This document shows positions 1 through 5,249 of a stretch of DNA of 5,447 nt, in pieces. The stretch spans positions 1-5,447 of the forward strand of contig JAENXM010000125.1 of the NCBI GenBank assembly GCA_016649525.1, read 5' to 3'. The notes beneath the pieces were generated by a model. It saw only the letters and a list, made by a program, of their open reading frames with translations. It was not told where the DNA came from and made no database searches. Numbering within the stretch: the stretch's first letter is position 1; every line of letters begins with the position of its first letter. The position numbers and the translations under genes are program-made. This DNA is from Actinomycetota bacterium. GTDB lineage: Bacteria > Actinomycetota > Geothermincolia > Fen-727 > Anoxymicrobiaceae.

Positions 1-904
1 AGAGCTGGACGGACATGCGGCCGGATACATCATCGCCCGCCCATCTGGCGAGAGAAACCGCCGTGTCCGCGTCGGTGTTCGGACGGTAATAGAGTGTCGC
101 CACCGGACTTCGGGCAAGCACCATAATCACACGGGGATGCTTCCCCAGGTAGCGGCGCGGTGCGCTGCCCGTTCGCACGTGAGGTGTTAGCAGGCTTCGA
201 AAGCGCGCAGCCATAACGTATGCCACGAGTATCGCGCGCCCTATACTCGACCCGTTCATCACCTCGAGCAGGTGCCCCTCAGGCCACGACATCGCCGGGG
301 GGCTCGCTATCGCGATGCCCCCCAGGAGTCTCTCGTTGCGCTCGGCGACGAGGCCCGGGTCGGACACTACCTTCCACTCGCCTTCGAAGCGGACTCCCTG
401 CAGGTACATGTAGAGGACCATCCCGCCCATGCTGTGACCTATCCAGAAAGGCTTCTTGCCCGTCACGCCGGCGATCCCGTCGACCAGCGCAGGCGCGTCG
501 TAGATCGCCAGGTGGTCGATAGAGTGCCGCCAGTCCCCGCCGTCGCAGTCATAGGGTCCCACCCCGCAGCCGCGGAACGACGATATCCAGACATCGTAAC
601 CGCTCCGCGCAAAGTAGACCGCCATGTTACGGTCTTCCCTGGGGAGGTCGAACTCGAACCCGTTCCCGCCGAAACCGTGACAGAACAGCACGGGGGTCCC
701 CTCTGGATTCGCGTACCGCTTGAGGCGCAGCGTCAAACCATCGGGCGTTTTGAACTCCTGCCTTTCCACGTTGAGGCCCTGTGCCACGTCCTGGTCCTGC
801 CCCGGCAGCGGCGTCTTGAGTCCCGCGTAGATGTACGCGCCCATGATCGCCCCGGCGGCCCCCAGCATAGGACCGAAACCTCTGTGAGTACTCGAGGCAC
901 CCAT
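1..904 (-). CDS. Membrane-tethered alpha/beta hydrolase, acid-lipase-like (C-terminus outside window)
   Basis: The minus-strand frame is open from ATG at 904 to the window edge, giving 301 residues without a stop. The start is supported by AAGGAG at 915-910, five bases before ATG. Residues about 10-30 form a hydrophobic Gly/Ala-rich segment, likely a membrane anchor or uncleaved signal. Then come the oxyanion-hole motif HGFGG (76-80), GYDVW (102-106), FRG (110-112), DW (124-125), YDAPA (135-139) and the nucleophile elbow GHSMGG with Ser158. The order GYDVW, FRG, DW, YDxPA, GHSxGG resembles lysosomal acid lipase and cholesteryl esterase relatives, so an ester or lipid substrate is inferred. 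The acid and histidine of the triad are expected in the missing C-terminal part. Cys113 and Cys120 sit in the loop after the FRG motif and could be paired. It lies downstream of trmO on the same strand and may be cotranscribed. The exact substrate is unknown. Confidence 0.9.
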   Translation of the reverse strand, partial: MGASSTHRGFGPMLGAAGAIMGAYIYAGLKTPLPGQDQDVAQGLNVERQEFKTPDGLTLRLKRYANPEGTPVLFCHGFGGNGFEFDLPREDRNMAVYFARSGYDVWISSFRGCGVGPYDCDGGDWRHSIDHLAIYDAPALVDGIAGVTGKKPFWIGHSMGGMVLYMYLQGVRFEGEWKVVSDPGLVAERNERLLGGIAIASPPAMSWPEGHLLEVMNGSSIGRAILVAYVMAARFRSLLTPHVRTGSAPRRYLGKHPRVIMVLARSPVATLYYRPNTDADTAVSLARWAGDDVSGRMSVQL

Positions 905-913
905 TTGTTCTCC

Positions 914-1000
914 TTACAGACTTAAAAGTCGCGCAGCTAAGATGATATCAGACTCGCCGGGGAAGTCTTCAAGTACCGCCTGCAGCTTATCGATTCTAAT
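914..1000 (-). other. Coding-like stretch between trmO and the hydrolase, possible remnant or leader peptide
   Basis: The 95-base gap is not random-looking. In one minus-strand frame it reads 28 sense codons followed by TAA at 916-914, which overlaps the hydrolase's AAGGAG. The peptide contains IDKLQAVLEDFPGESDIIL and then AARLLSL, a plausible helix-turn-strand protein end. No ATG or GTG was found in the stretch. The only start-like codon near the trmO stop is ATT at 1000-998, which shares its A with that TGA. The frame also stays open some way back under trmO. It could be a gene fragment, a translated coupler, or chance. An inverted repeat, GACTT-AA-AAGTC (919-930), lies at its end just upstream of the hydrolase's ribosome binding site. 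Confidence 0.2.
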
Positions 1001-1395
1001 CAGTAGGCGACTTGATCCTCGCACGGCTTGATATCCAGGACCGGCGTCCCGTCTATAGCGTCCAGGTCTCGGACGGTGAGGACGGCCCCATCTACCCCCA
1101 GCAGCTCCACCACCGCGAGGCCGATGGGGTTCGGCCTGTACGGTGCCCTGGTGCCGAAGACCCCCCTCTCGGGGCGGGTCCTGTCCCCCCTGGGATGTAT
1201 GACGAGGCGGTAACCCTCAGCCCGGTCGAAGACGAATACCACGTACAGCCTCCTGTAGTTCTCGATCCTGTAGAGGCCGTCAACATACTCGTCTTTGATC
1301 CTGATGCGGCTCACGGTGCCCTTGAAAACATCGGGGTCGTCCTGGATCTCGGTAAAATCGCTCTCCACGTAGCCGATCGGCGCGAACTCGATCAT
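1000..1395 (-). CDS. trmO: TrmO/TsaA-family tRNA m6t6A37 methyltransferase, single-domain form
   Basis: The product is 131 residues and complete. Family hallmarks are clear: PIGYVESDF near the N-terminus (6-14), a long signature with GVFGTRAPYRPNPIGLA (78-94), and LDAIDGTPVLDIKP (111-124). In this family, characterised TrmO uses S-adenosylmethionine to methylate N6 of threonylcarbamoyl-adenosine at tRNA position 37. The E. coli enzyme carries an extra C-terminal domain. This protein is only the core beta-barrel domain, as in many archaeal and short bacterial homologues, so its exact tRNA target is uncertain. The ATG at 1395 is chosen over an in-frame GTG at 1419 because GGAGG (1404-1400) precedes it by four bases and the family begins at this point. 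It is divergent from the M1 peptidase gene and upstream of the hydrolase. Confidence 0.9.
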   Translation of the reverse strand: MIEFAPIGYVESDFTEIQDDPDVFKGTVSRIRIKDEYVDGLYRIENYRRLYVVFVFDRAEGYRLVIHPRGDRTRPERGVFGTRAPYRPNPIGLAVVELLGVDGAVLTVRDLDAIDGTPVLDIKPCEDQVAY

Positions 1396-1410
1396 CTGCC
1401 CTCCCGAACT

Positions 1411-1439
1411 TTCACTCACAGCGTCCCGTCTAATATCAT
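1411..1439 (+). promoter_or_regulatory. Candidate sigma-70 promoter for the M1 peptidase
   Basis: TTCACT (1411-1416, 4 of 6 to TTGACA) and TATCAT (1434-1439, 5 of 6 to TATAAT) are separated by 17 bases. Transcription would start near 1446, leaving a leader of about 39 bases before the ATG at 1485. The element sits in the gap shared with trmO, so the two promoters would overlap. Confidence 0.45.
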
Positions 1440-1440
1440 A
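1435..1440 (-). promoter_or_regulatory. Candidate -10 box for trmO
   Basis: On the minus strand TATGAT (5 of 6 to TATAAT) lies 40 bases ahead of the trmO ATG. The expected -35 positions (about 1458-1464) match poorly, so only the -10 is offered. It overlaps the opposing -10 of the peptidase promoter. If it is used, the leader would be about 33 bases to the ATG at 1395, but only about 9 to the GTG at 1419, which favours the ATG. Confidence 0.25.
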
Positions 1441-1484
1441 GTTTCAAGACGCTTCATAAACCATAACGAATCCGGAGGCTTGCT

Positions 1485-3368
1485 ATGTCTGCCGACGTAC
1501 AGGCACAGGCCGGTCGCTCAAAGCAAAAAAAGCGGCTCTTGATAGGGCTCGGAGTGGCTGTACTGGTAGCAGCGCTGGTCGCGGGCGGTATCATCGCGGG
1601 CGTTATCCTCCTGCATCGCCCGAGCCCGGCCAAGCTCCCGCGGACCGCCTCGGAGCTCTCATCTTCGATACGAACTGCCGAGAGATACCTCACGTCCGAG
1701 GGAAAAGAGTTGGCGCGCGGAAAGACAAAAGGCGCTACTGTTTATTCCGTCAACGCCCGGTTAGACACTGCGAACGATGCCGTGACAGGCGACGAGGTGG
1801 TTCTTTTCACAAACAGGACGGGTGACGACCTCGGTGAGATTGTGTTCAGGGTCTACCCAAACGGCTCGGATATCAGGGGCGAGAAAGGAGAGCCGGTTTC
1901 CATAAGCGAGGCACGGGTGGACGGCGGTCCGGCCTCCTTCAAGCTCAAGGGTTCGCTCCTCAGCGTCAGGCTCCCCGACAATCTGAAGCCGCAGGGCCAG
2001 GCGCTGGTCGAGTTCCAGTTCACGGAACATGTTCCGGAGATAAGCGGAGACATCACGGGGCTGCTGGGCGGCAGTGCCGGCGGCTACGGGATATTCGGCC
2101 ACGGCGATAACGTTTACAATCTAGGCCACTTCCTGCCCACAATTGCATCTTACAGAGACGGCAGGTGGGAGAACCGGGAGATCCCCGCTTTCGGCGACAT
2201 CGCCGATTATGAATGTTCCTATTACACCGTAGCCTTCGAGGCCCCCGGGAAGTTCGTTACAGTGGGGACCGGCATCGAACTGGCGGAAAGAAAAGGAGGC
2301 TCCGGGACCGTACATACCTTTGTCGGCGGTCCCGTCAGGGACTTCGAGATACAGGCAAGCCCGGACTATAAGATGGCCAGCTCGAAGGTAGGCGGGACGG
2401 TCGTCTCCTCTTATTACATCAAGGGCGCCGGCAAATCCGGGGCAAAGGCGCTCGAGGTGGGAAAGACCGCAATCGAGCAGTACAGCCGTCACTTCGGCCC
2501 GTACCCCTACACGAGGTTTAACCTGTGCGAGGCGCCGCTCGCCGGGGGTGCCGCGGGTATGGAGTTCACCGGGCAGGTGCTTCTGGGTCAGATACTATAC
2601 GGCGACCTCGGACTGGGAGAAGGTCTGTCGGAAGGTCTTGAAGACCTGGGAGGCCTTGAAGACCTCATGAATCTGTTCGGGGGAGGACTGGTCGGGGACA
2701 CACTCGAGTTCGTTATCGCGCACGAGGTCGGCCACCAGTGGTGGGGCCTCGGTGTCGGCAGCGACTCGATAGGACATCCCTGGCAGGATGAAGCGCTAAC
2801 GAACTACAGCGCTGTACTCTACTACCGCTGGGTACACGGCGAGGAGGCGGCCGACAAGGAAATGTTGTTACAGCTCGTAATGCCCTACAGCGCCGCCGGC
2901 CTGTTCGGCGGGGGTGACACCGTCGTCGACTCCCCCGTCGACAAGTTCGAGAATCAAGAACAGTACATGGCTGTCGTCTACTCGAAGGGCGCGCTGTTCT
3001 TCAATGAGCTCTACAACCAGATGGGCGCGGAAGCCTTCGACAGGAGCCTTTCGGATTACTACCACAAATACGTTTTTCTCAATGCGATGCCCGAAGACCT
3101 CACGAACAGCTTCGAGGCGAACTCGAAAGACCCCGGCGCGGTGGCCGCCCTATACCAGCGCTGGATCAAGGAGGTCCACGGGGACGAGGATATAGCGGGG
3201 GGTATCCCCGGTCTGGAGGGCCTCGAGGAGCTGTTAAAGGACTTCGGCGACAAGAGCGGCCTCGATCTCGGGCCTCTGGAGGACCTTCTAAAGGAGTTCA
3301 TGGATCAGGGCGGGAAACCGCCCGAGAACGAGCCTCTCCCCAATACAGAGCCCTCTCAGATCATCTGA
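1485..3368 (+). CDS. Membrane-anchored M1-family zinc metallopeptidase (aminopeptidase N-like)
   Basis: The product is 627 residues. ATG at 1485 follows GGAGG (1474-1478) by six bases. A short basic cytoplasmic tail (RSKQKKR, 11-17) precedes one transmembrane helix (about 18-43), so the enzyme should sit outside the membrane with an N-in anchor. The beta-rich N-terminal domain spans about 80-330. The gluzincin site is HEVGH (413-417) with the third zinc ligand Glu436 exactly 18 residues on, in WQDEALTNY. The substrate-recognition motif is AGMEFTG (357-363), a variant of GAMEN. Tyr499 in VYSKGA is the expected transition-state tyrosine. Thus all key catalytic residues are present and peptide N-terminal cleavage is inferred. 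It lacks the large C-terminal helical domain of E. coli PepN. An unusual Gly/Leu/acidic insertion (about 371-404) lies between the two active-site motifs, and a similar acidic tail covers 573-610. Substrate is unknown. Confidence 0.93.
   Translation: MSADVQAQAGRSKQKKRLLIGLGVAVLVAALVAGGIIAGVILLHRPSPAKLPRTASELSSSIRTAERYLTSEGKELARGKTKGATVYSVNARLDTANDAVTGDEVVLFTNRTGDDLGEIVFRVYPNGSDIRGEKGEPVSISEARVDGGPASFKLKGSLLSVRLPDNLKPQGQALVEFQFTEHVPEISGDITGLLGGSAGGYGIFGHGDNVYNLGHFLPTIASYRDGRWENREIPAFGDIADYECSYYTVAFEAPGKFVTVGTGIELAERKGGSGTVHTFVGGPVRDFEIQASPDYKMASSKVGGTVVSSYYIKGAGKSGAKALEVGKTAIEQYSRHFGPYPYTRFNLCEAPLAGGAAGMEFTGQVLLGQILYGDLGLGEGLSEGLEDLGGLEDLMNLFGGGLVGDTLEFVIAHEVGHQWWGLGVGSDSIGHPWQDEALTNYSAVLYYRWVHGEEAADKEMLLQLVMPYSAAGLFGGGDTVVDSPVDKFENQEQYMAVVYSKGALFFNELYNQMGAEAFDRSLSDYYHKYVFLNAMPEDLTNSFEANSKDPGAVAALYQRWIKEVHGDEDIAGGIPGLEGLEELLKDFGDKSGLDLGPLEDLLKEFMDQGGKPPENEPLPNTEPSQII
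2634..2669 (+). repeat. 18-base tandem repeat inside the M1 peptidase gene
   Basis: Two adjacent 18-base units (2634-2651 and 2652-2669) share GGtCTTGAAGACCT with one mismatch and encode GLEDLG and GLEDLM (residues 384-395). The first unit also contains a perfect inverted repeat, GGTCTT-G-AAGACC (2634-2646). The repeat lies in the insertion between the AGMEF and HEVGH motifs, and may reflect local duplication that lengthened this loop. Confidence 0.6.
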
Positions 3369-3511
3369 ACTCGAAGCGTCGATAGTGCTTCGTCGATACC
3401 GACGAGGCCCGAATCCTTTTCGACCGGCGCCAGCGTGTCCACCGGATTGTCGAGTGTGGGCACGACCTTCCCCGCCTTCAGCTCATCGCTTGATTTCCCT
3501 GACAAACACAC
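3356..3511 (-). pseudogene. Coding-like minus-strand frame, possible gene remnant or small hypothetical gene
   Basis: In the gap between the peptidase and the dehydrogenase, the minus strand has a frame open from 3541 down to TGA at 3358-3356. Its product from about 3499 on looks like real protein: SGKSSDELKAGKVVPTLDNP followed by a stretch containing LAPVEKDSGLVGIDEAL. Codons are mostly G or C at the third base, like the neighbouring genes. The only initiators are GTG at 3511-3509 (51 residues) and TTG at 3505-3503 (49 residues). Neither has a ribosome binding site, and no ATG lies upstream. It ends inside the last 13 bases of the peptidase gene, tail to tail. Its 5' end runs into the dehydrogenase promoter. 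Most likely it is the 3' remnant of a truncated gene, or a chance frame. The product is not recognised. Confidence 0.28.
3388..3407 (+). terminator. Weak hairpin after the M1 peptidase gene
   Basis: CTTCGTC (3388-3394) pairs with GACGAGG (3401-3407), seven pairs including one G-U, over a six-base loop. A short TTTT follows only nine bases later (3417-3420). The position 20 bases past the stop suits a terminator, but the stem and T-run are both weak. A competing stem CGAAGC/GCTTCG (3372-3377 and 3387-3392) overlaps it. Confidence 0.22.
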
Positions 3512-3528
3512 CCGGATGCCAATATAAT
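3499..3528 (+). promoter_or_regulatory. Sigma-70 promoter for the acyl-CoA dehydrogenase and DUF192 genes
   Basis: CTGACA (3499-3504, 5 of 6 to TTGACA) and a perfect TATAAT (3523-3528) are separated by 18 bases, in an AT-rich patch that stands out from the GC-rich surroundings. Transcription would begin near 3535, about 36 bases before the GTG start at 3571. No clear operator is visible around it. Confidence 0.72.
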
Positions 3529-3556
3529 ATATCGTCTGCGTTCAAAACCGCCGCTC

Positions 3557-3564
3557 AAGGAGGT
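3557..3564 (+). promoter_or_regulatory. Strong ribosome binding site that sets the dehydrogenase start
   Basis: AAGGAGGT, a full match to the anti-Shine-Dalgarno sequence, ends six bases before GTG at 3571. It fixes the start there rather than at in-frame codons further upstream, which precede the promoter. Confidence 0.85.
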
Positions 3565-3570
3565 AGCAAG

Positions 3571-4722
3571 GTGGAGAAGAAATACCCGATGTTCACGGAA
3601 GAACACGACATGCTGAGACAGTCGGTCAGGGAGTTCGTCGAAAAGGAAGTCACGCCCTACGTCGATGAGTGGGAGGAGAAGGAAGAGTACTCCATGGACG
3701 CCTTCCGGAAGATGGGAGAGCTGGGCTTACTCGGCCTGCGCGTCCCGGAGGAGTGCGGCGGCGGCGGCACCGATTACTGGTCGGTAGTCGTCCTTTTCGA
3801 AGAGCTCGTCAGGAGCGGCTGCTCGGGTTTCCTCACCGCAATAGGCGTGCACACCGAGGTCGCGATCCCGGCCCTGGTCCACTTCGCTACCGAGGAACAG
3901 AAGCAGAAGTACCTGGTCCCCGCCGTCAAGGGAGAGACGCTCGGCGCGCTCGCGATAACCGAGCCCGAGGCGGGAAGCGACGTTGCCTCCATCAGGACGA
4001 CAGCGGTCGAGGACGATGATTCCTACGTAATCAACGGCAACAAGATATTCATAAGCAACGGGGCGCGGGCAGACTGGATCATAGTGGCGGCCAAGACGGA
4101 CAAGGAAGCCGGTTACAACGGGATAACCGAGTTCATCGTCGACACCAAGACCCCCGGCTTCGAGGTAAGCAGGAAGCTCGACAAGGTGGGGTTGAAGAGC
4201 AGCGACACGGCCGAGCTTTTTTTCACCGACATGCGTGTGCCGAAGGAGAACCTGCTCGGCGAGATAAACCAGGGCTTCTTCCAGATAATGAACAACTTCC
4301 AGCCGGAGCGCCTGCTCGTGGCAGTGGGGGCCTACGGCGGCGCGGAAATAGCGCTCAAGATGGCCATCGACTACGCGAAGGAGCGCCAGCAGTTTGGTAA
4401 GGCCGTATCGCGCCACCAGCACAACGCCTTCAAAATCGCGGAGCTCGCCACAAAGGTCGAGGCGTCAAAGGAACTCACCTACCGGGCGGCGGACATGTAC
4501 AACCGCGGCGTCGACTGCCTGGTGGAGGTCTCCATGGCGAAATGGTACACGACGGAGGTCGCGAACGAGGTCACCTACAATGCCATGCAGCTTTTCGGCG
4601 GATACGGTTACATGATGGAGTACGACATCCAGCGCGCGTGGCGCGACATGCGGGTAATGACCATCGTCGCCGGCACGAACGAGATCATGAAGCTCATAAT
4701 ATCGAGGAGCATCGGTCTCTGA
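3571..4722 (+). CDS. Acyl-CoA dehydrogenase, long-chain/isovaleryl-type active site
   Basis: The product is 383 residues, the normal family length, from a GTG start. It is an FAD flavoprotein that makes the trans-2-enoyl-CoA from acyl-CoA and passes electrons to an electron-transfer flavoprotein. Signature 1 is AITEPEAGSD (128-137). FISNGARADW (160-169) and RQQFGK (272-277) follow, and signature 2 spans 340-359 (Q, GGYGY, E350, R355, D359). The usual catalytic Glu in YEGT is replaced by Ala367 in VAGTNE. Instead PERLL carries Glu246, matching the helix-G base of long-chain and isovaleryl-CoA dehydrogenases. Substrate choice between long-chain and branched acyl-CoA cannot be settled here. The N-terminal helical domain is about 5-120, the beta domain 120-230 and the C-terminal helical domain 235-383. 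It is first in a likely two-gene unit with the DUF192 gene. Confidence 0.96.
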   Translation: MEKKYPMFTEEHDMLRQSVREFVEKEVTPYVDEWEEKEEYSMDAFRKMGELGLLGLRVPEECGGGGTDYWSVVVLFEELVRSGCSGFLTAIGVHTEVAIPALVHFATEEQKQKYLVPAVKGETLGALAITEPEAGSDVASIRTTAVEDDDSYVINGNKIFISNGARADWIIVAAKTDKEAGYNGITEFIVDTKTPGFEVSRKLDKVGLKSSDTAELFFTDMRVPKENLLGEINQGFFQIMNNFQPERLLVAVGAYGGAEIALKMAIDYAKERQQFGKAVSRHQHNAFKIAELATKVEASKELTYRAADMYNRGVDCLVEVSMAKWYTTEVANEVTYNAMQLFGGYGYMMEYDIQRAWRDMRVMTIVAGTNEIMKLIISRSIGL

Positions 4723-4749
4723 GCCTCAGGTCACCGTGTTTAGAACATA

Positions 4750-5190
4750 ATGAAGATAAAGCCCTTAACCTGTCTCGCATTCTTGCTCGTCGCGATAGCG
4801 GTTTCTTCCCCGCTCGGCTGCGGAAGGGGCCCGACCGTGTCTTTCGAGAACGGTACTGAGGTTGTCACAGTCAAGGTCGAGGTAGCGGATTCCCCGCGGG
4901 AGCGGGATCGCGGACTCATGTATCGAAAGAGCCTTCCCTCAGATAGCGGCATGCTCTTCGATTTCGGGCATGAAGTAGATACCTCCTTCTGGATGAAGAA
5001 TACATCGATTCCCCTGTCTATCGCCTTCATAAGTCCTGACGGAAAGGTGATCGCCATCAAGGATATGGCGCCCTATGACCTGACCCCCGTCGAGCCCCCC
5101 GGCGAGTACCACTACGCGGTAGAGGCCAACAGGGGATGGTTCGGAGAGCACGGGGTCGGCCCTGGGGACAGGGCAACGATCAACCTCTGA
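4750..5190 (+). CDS. DUF192 family exported protein, possible lipoprotein
   Basis: The product is 146 residues. Residues 1-23 form a signal sequence: a basic start (MKIK), a hydrophobic core (CLAFLLVAIAV), then SSPLGC with Cys24 as possible lipid site. Proline at -3 makes the lipobox atypical, so ordinary secretion is also possible. The DUF192 fold covers about 38-146, with its typical blocks RGLMYRKSL (54-62), FWMKNTSIPL (80-89), FISPDGKV (93-100), AVEANRGWF (123-131) and a Gly-rich VGPGD (136-140). No biochemical role is established for the family. The start has no convincing ribosome binding site, but an in-frame TAG at 4741-4743 rules out a longer form and the signal sequence fits. It begins 27 bases after the dehydrogenase stop with no terminator between, so cotranscription and perhaps coupled translation are likely. 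Confidence 0.9.
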   Translation: MKIKPLTCLAFLLVAIAVSSPLGCGRGPTVSFENGTEVVTVKVEVADSPRERDRGLMYRKSLPSDSGMLFDFGHEVDTSFWMKNTSIPLSIAFISPDGKVIAIKDMAPYDLTPVEPPGEYHYAVEANRGWFGEHGVGPGDRATINL

Positions 5191-5206
5191 GCCTTGGTAA
5201 TGAAAA

Positions 5207-5227
5207 GGGCCCGGCTCGGCCGGGCCC
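5207..5227 (-). terminator. GC-rich intrinsic terminator between converging genes
   Basis: A perfect nine-pair stem (GGGCCCGGC, loop TCG, GCCGGGCCC) lies in the 59-base gap between the DUF192 gene and the MaoC gene. Read on the minus strand it is followed at once by TTTTCATT, a classic intrinsic terminator for the MaoC transcript, 22 bases after its stop. On the plus strand it is followed by AAATCCTT, so any stopping of the DUF192 transcript would be weaker, though the hairpin could also protect that 3' end. Confidence 0.85.
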
Positions 5228-5249
5228 AAATCCTTAAGCCTTCTCTCGC

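Noticed and set aside
272..925. Long plus-strand frame of 217 residues
   Set aside because: It is the opposite-strand shadow of the hydrolase. The minus strand carries the HGFGG and GHSMGG motifs and a proper ribosome binding site.
1396..1419. GTG start of trmO at 1419 adding eight residues
   Set aside because: The added residues are unlike the family N-terminus, and the GGAGG sits inside them, just ahead of the ATG at 1395.
1525..1531. Run of seven A in the peptidase gene as a frameshift site
   Set aside because: It encodes the Lys-rich cytoplasmic tail, the frame is intact throughout, and no alternative product is visible.
1012..1542. Plus-strand frame of 176 residues
   Set aside because: It is the shadow of trmO, runs through the promoter region and into the peptidase start, and has no recognisable motif.
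3385..3570. N-terminal extension of the acyl-CoA dehydrogenase by 62 residues from TTG at 3385
   Set aside because: The extension is Arg/Pro-rich and unlike the family, it spans the promoter, and AAGGAGGT directly precedes the GTG at 3571 where homology begins.
4217..4223. Run of seven T in the dehydrogenase gene as a frameshift or sequencing error
   Set aside because: The frame stays correct on both sides and the protein has normal family length.
3727..4422. Minus-strand frame of 231 residues
   Set aside because: It mirrors the dehydrogenase codons, with no ribosome binding site. The plus strand carries the complete family signatures.
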